Assembly: GCF_004345665.1 (NCBI RefSeq)
Contig: NZ_SLWR01000006.1
Coordinates: 399,677-463,676 of the forward strand
Length of the DNA stretch: 64,000 bases
Source of the DNA: Kribbella antiqua
GTDB lineage: Bacteria > Actinomycetota > Actinomycetes > Propionibacteriales > Kribbellaceae
Reading direction: 5' to 3'
In this document: piece by piece, positions 53,060 through 61,794 of the stretch
How the letters are laid out: the number at the start of each line of letters is the position of its first letter
Position numbering within the stretch: the first letter of the stretch is position 1
Translations under genes and position numbers: made by a program
Notes under the pieces: model-generated
What the model was told of the DNA's origin: nothing
The model's database searches: none
Seen by the model: only the letters and a program-made list of their open reading frames with translations

Positions 53060-55948
53060 CGACGTCCCGGTTTTGTGCAGCAGGTTTGACACGTGCACGC
53101 TGACCGTCTTCTCGCTGATGAAGAGCGCCTTGGCGATCTCGGCGTACGTCCGGCCGGCCACGAGGTAGGACAGCACCTCCTGCTCGCGCTTCGTCAGCGA
53201 ACGCAGCGGCCCCGGGGTCTCCGGTGGCGACGGTTGGGTCGGCTCCTGGAGCGGAATGGCGCAGAGAGCGGCGAACGCCTCGACCTGCTGCCGCAAGGGA
53301 TTCGCGCCGGCCTGGACCGCGAACCGATGCGCGGACCTCAGCGGTACGGCGACAACGGCTCGTGAGCTGCCCTCGTCGAGCAACGCCTGGGCCCACCGGA
53401 GGGAGGCGACCGCTTCATCCCACAGCAGTCCCGCCGTGTCACATCGCCGTACGGCGTCCTCCCACTGCGCGGAGGTGGGCGACTGAGCTTTGTACCGCGC
53501 GGTCTCCGCCGTGAACAGCGCCTGCATCGCCGGTTGGATCAGGTCGTCGGGCCCGCCGAGCTCGAAGGGCTGCGGCTGCATCCGCCGGCGCGCTGACAGA
53601 AGTTCGTCGTACGCCGCGTGGATCGATCCGACGGCTTCACGGCGGTCCCGGGCGGCCTCCATCAGATCGGCTGCGACGCGTGCTCCCCAGACGAGCAGCT
53701 CATCGGCGTCGCGAGTATCGACGTACTGCGTGCCGATCGTTCGCGACAGCATGTCGAGGGCCTGCTCGGGGCGGCCGGTGGCGATCAGGTACTCGGCCAG
53801 GACAGGCTGCGCGAAGAGGCCCGTTCGGTTCTCGAGTCCCGGCATCAGCTCCTCGGCGCGCTGCACGTGCAGGCCCGCGACGTCCGCGTTTCCCTGCCGC
53901 ACCGACAACGAGGCCGCGCTCAGCCGGGCCATGGCGCCGGCGTTCGGGAGACCGGCCAGGGACAGGCCTTCGCGGATGACCTCGGCGCTTTCCGGCAAGC
54001 GTCCGAACATCAGGAGGTGATGGGACAGCAGGCCGGCGGCGAAGACCGCGACCGACAGTGCTCCTTCGTCGAGGGCGAAGGCGAGAAATCGTTTGATCGG
54101 CTCGATGCATTCCAGCAGTCGGCCACGACGGGTCAGGTAGTTGTGGCGGATCACCAGCATCCGCCAGATGAGTTCCGGATCGCCGGTGAGCTCGGCGAAT
54201 CGCAGGCCGGTGGCGGTGTCGGTGTCGGAGCGCTCGCCGTGAATGTCGGCGTTCCCGCGGACGGCGTACGCCAGACTGAGCGCCACGTTGGATCCCGACC
54301 GATGAGCCGCCTGCACCGCCTCCTCGGCGTACTTCCCGGACAGCTCGAGTTCGTTGTTCCACCACTGACACCAGCTGAGGAACGCCAGTGCGTCGGCGTA
54401 CTCCTCGCTGTCCGGAAACGCCCGGCTCAGCTCGACCGCGTGCTCGGCCTCGGCGATCGGTCGCCCGCTGGTTCGGCCGGTCGCAAAGGCAGAGTCCGCC
54501 CATCGCCGCAGCAGCCGGCAGGCCCGCAGGGGATCGGTACGCTCGTCGACGAGTTCGAGCGCGCGGCTCCACGCCTGGAAGCTGGCCTCGCCGTCGCCGA
54601 CCAGGGCGTTGGATCGCGCGACCCGCTCCAGCAGGCCGACCTCCTCGGCGTCACTGCCGTGGACTATCGGCCACAAGCGTGCCGCGCGGCGGAGATGAAC
54701 GGCCTCCTCGCGCCGGGCCTTGATCCCGCTCGCGAGATCAGCTGCTCGCAGCGACGCCTCGAGACAGGATTCGAGGTCACGCGCGGCCTCGTAATGCAGC
54801 GCAAGGTCGCCTTGCCGCTGGACCTCGTCGAGGCCCGTCGCCGGGCGCGACGCGAGCGCCTTGGCCCACGCGGCATGCACTGTTTCCGCCTCGCCGGGGA
54901 CGAAGGTCGCGTACAGAACCTCGGCGACCAACGGGTGCCGGAACCAGCACAAGTCCGCACCCTGCGCCACGCTCATCCCTGTGTTCACCGCCTCGGCCAG
55001 CGCACGCGTCACCGCATCAGGACCGATCCCGGCCGATGCGGCGACCTCCCGCAGATCGTCGATCGACGACGGCCGACCCGCGACCGCCAGCAGCCGCATG
55101 ACCTCACGCCCCGGCGCCGACAGCCGGTGCCAGGCCGCGAGCAAGGCTCCCGACAGCTCGGCCGGCAAATCAGCGGGCAGTTCGTCGGCGGTCACGCTCA
55201 CTCCCTCGAGGAGCAGTTCACTGAGATAGGGATTGCCGTCGGACCGCCGTACGACGGCATCCACGAGCCCGCGGCGAGGACGATCACCCAGCAGCATCGC
55301 GACCTGTTGCTCGGTCTCGTCCCAGCTCAGCCGGTCCAGCCGTACGTCGGTCACCGACGGGAGCCGGCGCAGATCCGCCAGCCAGCTGTGCATCGGGTGA
55401 CCGGTGCCGAGTTCCTCATCGCGATACGTCGCCAGAATCGCCAGCCGCTGGCTGCGGAACCCGGCGACCAGATAGGCGAGCGCGTCGCGGGAGGCCGGAT
55501 CGGCCCACTGCACGTCGTCGACGACCAGAATCGTCGGCCGCTGCCTGGCGATCGCCATCACCAAGCCGTCGACGACTGACAGGAGCCGGACCTCATGGTG
55601 ACCGCCTAGCGCCGGCAACAGCTGACCCGCGGCGGGAACGGCGTCGAGTACCTCGGTCAGTTCATGGGGCTCGGCCGACTCGACCCAGCCCTCCAACGCG
55701 TTGACCAGCGGACCGTACGGCGAATCGACCGCGCCGAAGCGGACACACCGACCCCACAAGACGGTGGCTTTCACGGCGTCGTCACAGACGGCTCTGACCA
55801 GACGGGTCTTGCCCACGCCGGCCTCGCCGTGCACGAAGACCGCACATGGTTGTCCTTCGGCGGCTCCCCGGATCGCCGCTCCCAGGATTCCCCGTTCCTC
55901 GACGCGACCGGCGATACCGGGTGAGCGGGTGGCTGGTCCCCCTCCCAC
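53003..55948 (-). CDS. LAL-type LuxR regulator with AAA/STAND ATPase
   Basis: The 981-aa protein has an N-terminal ATPase with Walker A Gly41-Leu50 (GEAGVGKTRL), Walker B (ILVVDDVQWADPASRDAL) and a sensor segment ATYRDEE. A long helical TPR-like middle and a C-terminal LuxR helix-turn-helix (LTKREQEVLSYLVAGRTYAEIAKALFISEKTVSVHVSNLL) follow. LAL proteins are pathway-specific activators, often in natural-product clusters. It converges on the SagB gene and overlaps it by 57 bases, so it is a good candidate regulator of the azole-forming RiPP-type cassette. Confidence 0.92.
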   Translation of the reverse strand: MGGGPATRSPGIAGRVEERGILGAAIRGAAEGQPCAVFVHGEAGVGKTRLVRAVCDDAVKATVLWGRCVRFGAVDSPYGPLVNALEGWVESAEPHELTEVLDAVPAAGQLLPALGGHHEVRLLSVVDGLVMAIARQRPTILVVDDVQWADPASRDALAYLVAGFRSQRLAILATYRDEELGTGHPMHSWLADLRRLPSVTDVRLDRLSWDETEQQVAMLLGDRPRRGLVDAVVRRSDGNPYLSELLLEGVSVTADELPADLPAELSGALLAAWHRLSAPGREVMRLLAVAGRPSSIDDLREVAASAGIGPDAVTRALAEAVNTGMSVAQGADLCWFRHPLVAEVLYATFVPGEAETVHAAWAKALASRPATGLDEVQRQGDLALHYEAARDLESCLEASLRAADLASGIKARREEAVHLRRAARLWPIVHGSDAEEVGLLERVARSNALVGDGEASFQAWSRALELVDERTDPLRACRLLRRWADSAFATGRTSGRPIAEAEHAVELSRAFPDSEEYADALAFLSWCQWWNNELELSGKYAEEAVQAAHRSGSNVALSLAYAVRGNADIHGERSDTDTATGLRFAELTGDPELIWRMLVIRHNYLTRRGRLLECIEPIKRFLAFALDEGALSVAVFAAGLLSHHLLMFGRLPESAEVIREGLSLAGLPNAGAMARLSAASLSVRQGNADVAGLHVQRAEELMPGLENRTGLFAQPVLAEYLIATGRPEQALDMLSRTIGTQYVDTRDADELLVWGARVAADLMEAARDRREAVGSIHAAYDELLSARRRMQPQPFELGGPDDLIQPAMQALFTAETARYKAQSPTSAQWEDAVRRCDTAGLLWDEAVASLRWAQALLDEGSSRAVVAVPLRSAHRFAVQAGANPLRQQVEAFAALCAIPLQEPTQPSPPETPGPLRSLTKREQEVLSYLVAGRTYAEIAKALFISEKTVSVHVSNLLHKTGTSSRREVAALAVRLGQTPRN

Positions 55949-56014
55949 ATCACCCAGTCTGCACCCGCTGTCCGGCGCACGGCAGCACGCCGGGCAGCGG
56001 GCACCCCCTCCTGA

Positions 56015-56392
56015 CTAGCCGGCCAGCCGGTGGTGGCGGCGGAACAGCCACATCGCACCGAAGGCGACTCCGGCACCACCGAGGGCGGAGGCACCAGCCT
56101 GCAGCACAGTCGCAGCGGTGTCGTCCGACGAGCTCGCCACCGAGGCAGACGGCGCCGGGGCCACACGAGCCACTTCGTACTTAGGGTCGTAGTTCGGGTA
56201 GTTGTACTCCGGGGTCGCAGTACCGGACCCTGGGTAGCCGGAGCCTTCGTCCGGCCAATTGGGCGGATCCACCAGCACGACCCCCGACGATCCTGCCGGG
56301 TCCTTCGGACCGGCCGATGCCTCAGTCGCGCTGACGGCGACGGCACCCATCGCGACTGCGGACAGTGCGAGAGCTGACCACTTGCGGTTCAT
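56015..56392 (-). CDS. Small exported protein with C-terminal membrane anchor
   Basis: This is a 125-aa product. A signal peptide (MNRKWSALALSAVAMGAVAV, cut near ASA-GPK) is followed by a Pro/Gly/Tyr-rich exported segment (DPPNWPDEGSGYPGSG, EYNYPNYDPKYE). A C-terminal hydrophobic helix (VLQAGASALGGAGVAFGAMWLF) with a basic tail RRHHRLAG ends it. That is a type I membrane protein resembling a sortase substrate but without an LPXTG motif. No function is recognisable. The frame is open 15 codons further; MNRKWS is preferred because GAGGAA lies just before it. Confidence 0.72.
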   Translation of the reverse strand: MNRKWSALALSAVAMGAVAVSATEASAGPKDPAGSSGVVLVDPPNWPDEGSGYPGSGTATPEYNYPNYDPKYEVARVAPAPSASVASSSDDTAATVLQAGASALGGAGVAFGAMWLFRRHHRLAG

Positions 56393-56546
56393 GATTCCTC
56401 CAGTGAGACCTGCGGCCGAATCGCCGCTTGCTCTCACCGTCAGCCCTCACCCCACCCACCCACATCGCAACCAACCCCTCAGAACCCCCGCAAAACCCCT
56501 CAGATCATGATCACGCTTCCGTTTGCGCCCAGGCCGGACGGTAGGT

Positions 56547-57131
56547 TCAGAGCGAGTTCAGGTAGGCCGTGCCGCGCGGGGTTAGTTCGTAGCCGACCTC
56601 GAGGCTGTAGGTGAGGCCCAGGTTTTTCAGTTTGCGGACGTCCAGTTTGAAGGGGGCGGTTTCGCGGCCTAGGGCGGCGGCCAGGTCGGCGGCTCGGGTG
56701 GCGGGTTTGGATTGGATCAGGCGGAGGGTGTCGGTGGTCCAGGGGCCCTGGTTGCTGAACTCGTCGAACTTCGCCAGCCGGGCCTTGAGGTCCTCGAGGT
56801 CGGCGGGTGACAAGGTCGACTGGGCGGCGAGTTCGTCGCGGGGGTCGGGGCCTTCGACCAGGTGGAACTTGACCAGGAAGGTCGGCCACTCCTCGGTGCC
56901 GCGCAGGCGGCGGCGGACGTCCTTGGCGTTGCGGCGGTCCGCGGCGGCGACGTCGGCGTCGCTGTCGGCGATCAGGTCCGGGTTGACCTCCCGGACGCTG
57001 TCGATCTCGATCCGGCCGGCGTTGGTGCGGTAGATCCGCCCCTCGACCACCCGGGCCTCGGCCCAGCGCCGGTACGCCGCGGTGATGCGGCCCTCGGCGA
57101 CGCCGTCGCGATCCGATCCGGCGAACAACAT
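56547..57131 (-). CDS. ASCH-like/winged-helix protein, unknown function
   Basis: The N-terminal half of the 194-aa protein (ITAAYRRWAEARVVEGRIYRTNAGRIEIDSVREV; TFLVKFHLVEGPD) has the pattern of ASCH/PUA-like RNA-binding domains. These often begin with K/R-x-W...v..G..y. The C-terminal part (TTDTLRLIQSKPATRAADLAAALGRE; LDVRKLKNLGLTYSLEVGYELTPRG) looks like a winged helix. It follows rdgB by 3 bases and is probably in one transcript with rph and rdgB. Function is not established. Confidence 0.75.
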   Translation of the reverse strand: MLFAGSDRDGVAEGRITAAYRRWAEARVVEGRIYRTNAGRIEIDSVREVNPDLIADSDADVAAADRRNAKDVRRRLRGTEEWPTFLVKFHLVEGPDPRDELAAQSTLSPADLEDLKARLAKFDEFSNQGPWTTDTLRLIQSKPATRAADLAAALGRETAPFKLDVRKLKNLGLTYSLEVGYELTPRGTAYLNSL

Positions 57132-57134
57132 GGT

Positions 57135-57740
57135 CTAGCCTCCCAGCGCCTTCGCGACGATCGGGGCCAGCGCGCGCAACGCCTTGCCCCGGTGACTGAT
57201 CGCGTCCTTCTCTTCGATCGACAGTTCCGCCGTGGTCCGGTCGTACCCGTCGGCCTGGAACAGTACGTCGTACCCGAAACCGCCGGAGCCGCGGAGCTCG
57301 CGGATGACCGAGCCGCGCATCTCGCCGAGGACGAGCTCGTCCTCCCCGTCCGGGCGGACGAACGCGACGGCTGCGACGAACGAGGCGCCGCGCCGCTCGT
57401 CCGGCACGTCCTCCAACTGCCCGAGCAGCAGCAGGTTGTTCGCGTGGTTGTCCTTCGCCGGCCCGGCCCAGCGCGCGGACAGTACGCCGGGCATCCCGTT
57501 CAGCGCGTCGACGCAAATGCCGCTGTCGTCCGCGATCGACGGCAACCCGGTCGACGCCAGCGCCGCGTGCGCCTTCAGCAACGCGTTGCCCTCGAACGTC
57601 GCTTCCGTCTCGGCCGGTTCCTGGTACGGCGGTACGTCGCCGAGCCCGAGCACCTCGATCCCAGGGACGATCGGGGTCAGGATCCGGCGCAGCTCCTCGA
57701 GCTTCTTCTGGTTGTTCGAGGCAAGCAACACCTTGCTCAC
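57135..57740 (-). CDS. rdgB: XTP/dITP diphosphatase
   Basis: The 201-aa Ham1/RdgB enzyme hydrolyses non-canonical purine triphosphates (XTP, dITP, ITP). Characteristic motifs are [58 protein letters not shown] and [11 protein letters not shown]. The GTG start overlaps the rph stop (GTGA), showing tight coupling. Confidence 0.95.
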   Translation of the reverse strand: MSKVLLASNNQKKLEELRRILTPIVPGIEVLGLGDVPPYQEPAETEATFEGNALLKAHAALASTGLPSIADDSGICVDALNGMPGVLSARWAGPAKDNHANNLLLLGQLEDVPDERRGASFVAAVAFVRPDGEDELVLGEMRGSVIRELRGSGGFGYDVLFQADGYDRTTAELSIEEKDAISHRGKALRALAPIVAKALGG

Positions 57741-58453
57741 GACAACGCCTCCTGCTGAAGCTTGGTCAGCTCCAGGCATCCCGCCGTACCGAGCTCCAAG
57801 AGGCTGTCCAGCTCGGCGCGGTCGAACGGCGCGCCCTCGGCGGTGCCCTGCACCTCGATGAACTTGCCCTCGCCGGTGATCACCAGGTTCATGTCGGTCT
57901 CGGCCCGGACGTCCTCCTCGTAGCAGAGGTCGAGCATCGGGGTGCCGTCGATGATGCCGACCGAGACCGCGGACACCGAGCCGGTCAGTGGCTCGCTCTT
58001 CAGCAGCTTGCGGTCGCGCAGCCAGCTCACGGCGTCGGCGAGGGCGACGTACGCGCCGGTGATCGCGGCGGTCCGGGTGCCGCCGTCGGCCTGGAGGACG
58101 TCGCAGTCCAGCAGGATGGTGTTCTCGCCGAGCGCCTTGTAGTCGATCACGGCCCGCAGCGAACGCCCGATCAGCCGGGAGATCTCGTGCGTCCGGCCGC
58201 CGATCCGGCCCTTCACCGATTCGCGGTCGGAGCGGGTGTTGGTCGATCGCGGCAGCATCGCGTACTCCGCGCTGACCCAGCCGAGCCCGGAGCCCTTCCG
58301 CCACCGCGGCACGCCCTCGGTCACACTCGCCGCACACAGCACCCGGGTCCGGCCGAACTCGACCAGCACCGACCCTTCGGCGTGGTCGAGCCACTGCCGC
58401 GTCAAGGTCACCGGCCGAAGCTGATCCGCACTACGTCCATCGATACGAGCCAT
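57737..58453 (-). CDS. rph: Ribonuclease PH
   Basis: The 238-aa phosphorolytic exoribonuclease trims tRNA 3' ends. Clear blocks are [67 protein letters not shown], and [21 protein letters not shown]. First gene of the rph-rdgB-ASCH transcript. Confidence 0.96.
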   Translation of the reverse strand: MARIDGRSADQLRPVTLTRQWLDHAEGSVLVEFGRTRVLCAASVTEGVPRWRKGSGLGWVSAEYAMLPRSTNTRSDRESVKGRIGGRTHEISRLIGRSLRAVIDYKALGENTILLDCDVLQADGGTRTAAITGAYVALADAVSWLRDRKLLKSEPLTGSVSAVSVGIIDGTPMLDLCYEEDVRAETDMNLVITGEGKFIEVQGTAEGAPFDRAELDSLLELGTAGCLELTKLQQEALS

Positions 58454-58463
58454 GCCTCAGACC

Positions 58464-59345
58464 CTATGCCTCGACGCGCTGCACCTCCGCATTGGTCGCC
58501 GGGCGAAGCTGGCTCACGGCCATCCGGGCTGCCCACGGAGTCAGGTCGCCGGCCCGTCGCCCGAGCCACGGCACGCCTTCGCGGACCAGCCACACCGTGT
58601 CCGCCCACTTGCTCGGCGGCTTGGACGCGCAGTCCAGTTCAGGCGGTACGGCGATCCGCAGCCCGCGCCGAGCCAACTCGTCGGCGAACGAGCGCGCCAG
58701 CCGACGATGCCCGCGCTCACCCGGATGCAGCCGGTCGATACTCCAGAAGTCCCGCCGGTAGACCTCTGGGTAGTCGGCCATGTCCAGCCGGATCCCGCCG
58801 TACCTCGCGTGCAGATCGTCGTACGCGAGGTTGACCTGTTCGATGCGCTGCCACAGCGGCCGGCGCAGCCAGGACGGCAGGCCGAAGACCTGACCGTGAT
58901 CGTGGAAGCGGACGGTGAGCAGCAGGGCGCCGCGGGCGGTCAGTTCCTCGGCGCACAGCTGCAGGCAGTCGCGGATCCGGCCGGCGTCGAACGTGGAGCG
59001 CAGGGTGTCGTTGACACCGACGATCAGCGAGGCGATGTCGATCGGACCGGAGCCGGTCTCGGGCAGTTGCTCGGTCGCGACCATCGGCGCCGTCGCACCG
59101 CTGGTCGCGAAGTTGGAGAACGTCACACGGTGGGAGCTGGCCAGGGCATCGGCGAGCAGCGAGGCCCAGCCTCGCCACCCTTCGCCCGGGCGCGCGCCGG
59201 CACCGGAGAGGTCGGTCGTACTGCTGCCATTCATCGGGTCCCCGACACCCACGGTGGTCGAGTCCCCCAGTGCCACATAGTGGAGGCTCACATTCCGCCA
59301 TGGTGACCGGACCGGTCGAGCCGCCGGTGTTGCCTGGGTGACCAC
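58464..59345 (-). CDS. SGNH/GDSL hydrolase
   Basis: The 293-aa cytosolic esterase-like protein has SGNH block I (LHYVALGDSTTVGVGD, nucleophile Ser), a Gly block (SNFATSGATAPM), the block III motif IVGVNDTL and the Asp-His pair DRLHPGERGHRRLA. No signal peptide is present. Actinobacterial homologues are mostly uncharacterised esterases. rph begins 10 bases after the stop, so the gene may head the rph-rdgB transcript. Confidence 0.9.
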   Translation of the reverse strand: MVTQATPAARPVRSPWRNVSLHYVALGDSTTVGVGDPMNGSSTTDLSGAGARPGEGWRGWASLLADALASSHRVTFSNFATSGATAPMVATEQLPETGSGPIDIASLIVGVNDTLRSTFDAGRIRDCLQLCAEELTARGALLLTVRFHDHGQVFGLPSWLRRPLWQRIEQVNLAYDDLHARYGGIRLDMADYPEVYRRDFWSIDRLHPGERGHRRLARSFADELARRGLRIAVPPELDCASKPPSKWADTVWLVREGVPWLGRRAGDLTPWAARMAVSQLRPATNAEVQRVEA

Positions 59346-59466
59346 TCGGTCAACACCGGACGATCACTAGGTGCCACCGGCGCTCGATCCCACCTGGAGG
59401 GATGGGCATTGAGTGGCGGAAATGCTCGGAGTTAGTGTGTTGCAAACAACTATGTGCAGGAGCGAA

Positions 59467-60651
59467 ATGACTGACCTACGGTTCGGTGTGGTGGGACTCG
59501 GCGCCCGGAGCCGCATCGCGCAGCACGCACATCAGCCCGGCGAAGGGTCCGAGATCGTCGCTCTCGCCGACCCGGTCGCGGCCCAACGGGACGCGGCGCG
59601 GGAGCAGTACCCGGACGCGACGACGTACGCCGACTACACCGAGCTGCTCGACCTGAAGCTGGACGGTGTCTTCCTGACCACCCCGGACGACCTGCACGAG
59701 GATCCGGCGATCGACTTCCTCCGGGCCGGGGTTTCGGTGTTCGTGGAGAAGCCGCTGGCGATCACGACGACCGGCTGCGACCGGGTTCTCCAGGCGGCGT
59801 ACGACAGTGGGGCCCGGCTGTACGTCGGCCACAACATGCGCCACATGCCCGTCGTACAGACGATGCGGGATCTCATCCAGTCCGGCGCGATCGGTGAGGT
59901 GAAGGCGATCTGGTGCCGGCACTTCGTCGGCCACGGCGGCGACTACTACTTCAAGGACTGGCACGCGGATCGTCGCCGTACCACCAGTCTGCTGTTGCAG
60001 AAAGGTGCTCATGACATCGATGTGATGCACTGGCTGGCGGGCGGCTACACGACTCGTGCGAACGCCTTCGGCGGTTTGACCTTGTACGGCGGGATCGAGG
60101 ACCGTCTCGACAGGTCCGGCCAACGGTTCGCCGACTTCGTCTCCGAGGACAACTGGCCGCCGCTGTCGCAGACCGGGATGGCGCCGGTGATGGACGTCGA
60201 GGACCTGTCGATGGCGAATCTCCTGCTGGACAACGGGGTTTACCTCACCTACCAGCAGTGCCACTACACGCCGGACTACTGGCGCAACTACACCGTCATC
60301 GGTACGGCGGGCCGGCTGGAGAACTTCGGCGACGGGCCGGGCGGTGTAGTGAAGGTGTGGAACAGCCGCCGGTCCGGGTACCGCGAGGACGCTGACCAGG
60401 TGGTCGAGATCCCCGATGCCGAAGGCGGTCACGGCGGCGCCGACCCACGACTGGTCCGCGAGTACATTCGCTTCGTCCACGAGGGCGGCGCGACGCTCAC
60501 CTCCCCGATCGCCGCCCGCGCCGCGGTCGCCGCCGGTTACGCGGCCACCACATCCCTGCGCGACAACGGCACTCCGATCGACGTCCCGCCCCTGGACCCG
60601 GCGTTAATCGACTACTTCGACAACGGCCAAGTGCTACCATCGCCGTCGTGA
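59467..60651 (+). CDS. Gfo/Idh/MocA-family oxidoreductase
   Basis: The 394-aa NAD(P)-dependent dehydrogenase has an N-terminal Rossmann fold (FGVVGLGARSRIAQHA; VFLTTPDDLHEDPAIDFL; FVEKPLAIT with the catalytic Lys) and a C-terminal substrate domain (LLLQKGAHDIDVMHWLAGG). The family oxidises or epimerises sugars and cyclitols. The upstream region contains GTTG-CAAA-CAAC (59439-59450), a small inverted repeat like LacI or ROK operators; this is weak. AGGAGCGAA precedes the ATG. Confidence 0.9.
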   Translation: MTDLRFGVVGLGARSRIAQHAHQPGEGSEIVALADPVAAQRDAAREQYPDATTYADYTELLDLKLDGVFLTTPDDLHEDPAIDFLRAGVSVFVEKPLAITTTGCDRVLQAAYDSGARLYVGHNMRHMPVVQTMRDLIQSGAIGEVKAIWCRHFVGHGGDYYFKDWHADRRRTTSLLLQKGAHDIDVMHWLAGGYTTRANAFGGLTLYGGIEDRLDRSGQRFADFVSEDNWPPLSQTGMAPVMDVEDLSMANLLLDNGVYLTYQQCHYTPDYWRNYTVIGTAGRLENFGDGPGGVVKVWNSRRSGYREDADQVVEIPDAEGGHGGADPRLVREYIRFVHEGGATLTSPIAARAAVAAGYAATTSLRDNGTPIDVPPLDPALIDYFDNGQVLPSPS

Positions 60652-60655
60652 TCAG

Positions 60656-60783
60656 GTACGCCGCCATGCGAATGCTGAGCCCTCGATGCGGAGGACTCTA
60701 GCGGCGTACGCACGTGATGCTTGCAGCTGAGAGGCCTCCTGTGTCGGGGGCCTCTCTTCATTTGTCCTCAGCTGCAAACATCA
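60656..60783 (+). ncRNA. Highly structured 5' leader, candidate cis-regulatory RNA
   Basis: Stem A pairs GTACGCCGC (60656-60664) with GCGGCGTAC (60701-60709). It encloses a smaller stem, GAG-C-CCTC (60677-60684) with GAGG-A-CTC (60691-60698). Stem C pairs TTGCAGCTGAG (60721-60731) with CTCAGCTGCAA (60767-60777), extended by TGATG/CATCA (60715-60719 and 60779-60783) across one mismatch. Inside it, AGGCCTCC (60732-60739) pairs with GGGGGCCT (60746-60753), leaving 13 unpaired bases. The ribosome-binding GGAG begins exactly at the base of stem C, 9 bases before the ATG. I match it to no known riboswitch. Part may also terminate the upstream gene. Confidence 0.55.
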
Positions 60784-60792
60784 GGAGCCGCT

Positions 60793-61623
60793 ATGTATCC
60801 GATCACCTACATCACCGACTGTTCCGACGGCAATGCCCGGGCCAGGCTGAGCACCCGCATCGGCGCCTTGTTCGGTCAGACACCGACAATCGTCGCCGCG
60901 GACGGACCTGACCCGGAATCCTTCGCCGCGTTGACCCTGCTGGACTGTTTGAGATCGACGGAATCCCTTGGTGAGCAGGGATTTCCGACCATCACCCTGG
61001 TCAACATCGCGCCGCGGGACGGTCACTGGCCGAACGGTGTGCCGTTCTGCTATTTCCACAACGGGCGACATCTCGTCGCCAGCACTTTCAACGCGCGGGT
61101 CTTGTCGCTGGTCCGCCGGGAGCTTCACATCTCCGAGGTCTATCTCACCGACGTCCGCGAGGTGGTGGAATCGGCCGGTCTCGACAACGTCCAGAAGATT
61201 GTGGATACGCAGTTCCGCAGCCTCTGGTACCTGCCACTGCTGGCGAAATGGGTCGTCGACGACCGCCCGGTGCCCTCGACGCCAACCGCCGTACCGATCA
61301 CGACCGCTGACGAGCCGACGGTCAGCGTCATCGACAACTTCGGCAACTGCAAGTTCGACTGCGGCCCCGACGCGATCGGCTTCGCCGTCGGCGACTCGCT
61401 CCCGGTCGCCGGCCGCACGCCGAGTGGCACGATCACCTTGACCGACGTCACCTGCTATCCCCACCTGACCGCCGTACCCGAGGGAACCCCGGGCCTCATC
61501 CCCGGCAGCTCAGGCACCAACTTCATAGAACTGGTCATCCGCGGCGTCTCAGCCGCCGCCGCATTCGGCCTCCAACCAGGCGACGCCCCCTTGCGGAGGT
61601 CTTCCGAGGAATACGCAGCTTGA
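60793..61623 (+). CDS. Divergent SAM-hydroxide-adenosyltransferase-like (DUF62) protein
   Basis: The 276-aa protein shows the two-domain outline of the DUF62/SAM hydrolase family. The N-terminus is ITYITDCSDGNARARL (family: ITLxTDFG...). The C-terminal beta-barrel has VIDNFGNCKFD (family: iyiDsFGNlitN) and GLIPGSSGTNFIELVIRGVSAAAAFGLQPGD (family: ...GS..yLeiavn.GsAA..l....GD). The expected DPGVG and HGRDxFGPA active-site blocks are not recognisable; FRSLWYLPLLAKWV stands there. It may therefore bind but not hydrolyse SAM or another ligand. CAGGAG lies 5 bases before the ATG, at the foot of a large RNA hairpin. Confidence 0.65.
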   Translation: MYPITYITDCSDGNARARLSTRIGALFGQTPTIVAADGPDPESFAALTLLDCLRSTESLGEQGFPTITLVNIAPRDGHWPNGVPFCYFHNGRHLVASTFNARVLSLVRRELHISEVYLTDVREVVESAGLDNVQKIVDTQFRSLWYLPLLAKWVVDDRPVPSTPTAVPITTADEPTVSVIDNFGNCKFDCGPDAIGFAVGDSLPVAGRTPSGTITLTDVTCYPHLTAVPEGTPGLIPGSSGTNFIELVIRGVSAAAAFGLQPGDAPLRRSSEEYAA

Positions 61624-61663
61624 CCCTTCGGCCGACCGCCGGCGGCGCCGCGGCTCATCAGGG

Positions 61664-61744
61664 TGCCAGAGGCGGGATTTGAACCCGCACGCCCGGGGGC
61701 ACCGGCACCTAAAGCCGGCGTGTCTGCCGTTCCACCACTCTGGC
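61664..61744 (-). tRNA. tRNA-Leu (anticodon UAG)
   Basis: Read on the minus strand, the acceptor arms GCCAGAG and CTCTGGC pair. The anticodon stem CCGGC/GCCGG holds the loop TTTAGGT with anticodon TAG. The long variable arm (TGCCCCCGGGCGT) is of class II type, as in tRNA-Leu. The T arm GCGGGTTCAAATCCCGC is perfect. The 3' CCA is not encoded. It decodes CUA and probably other CUN codons. Confidence 0.95.
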
Positions 61745-61794
61745 TGAGGGAGTCGCCTCCCCGTCGGAAGACATCCTAGGGGAGGCGACCTCGT

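Noticed and set aside
56473..56504. Two AACCCCTCAGA copies upstream of the small exported protein
   Set aside because: A short direct repeat in a C-rich, low-complexity stretch gives no clear regulatory meaning.
60656..60783. Leader as a SAM-I, SAM-IV, SAH, cobalamin, fluoride or T-box riboswitch
   Set aside because: None of the conserved core motifs of these classes is present; only strong generic stems are seen.
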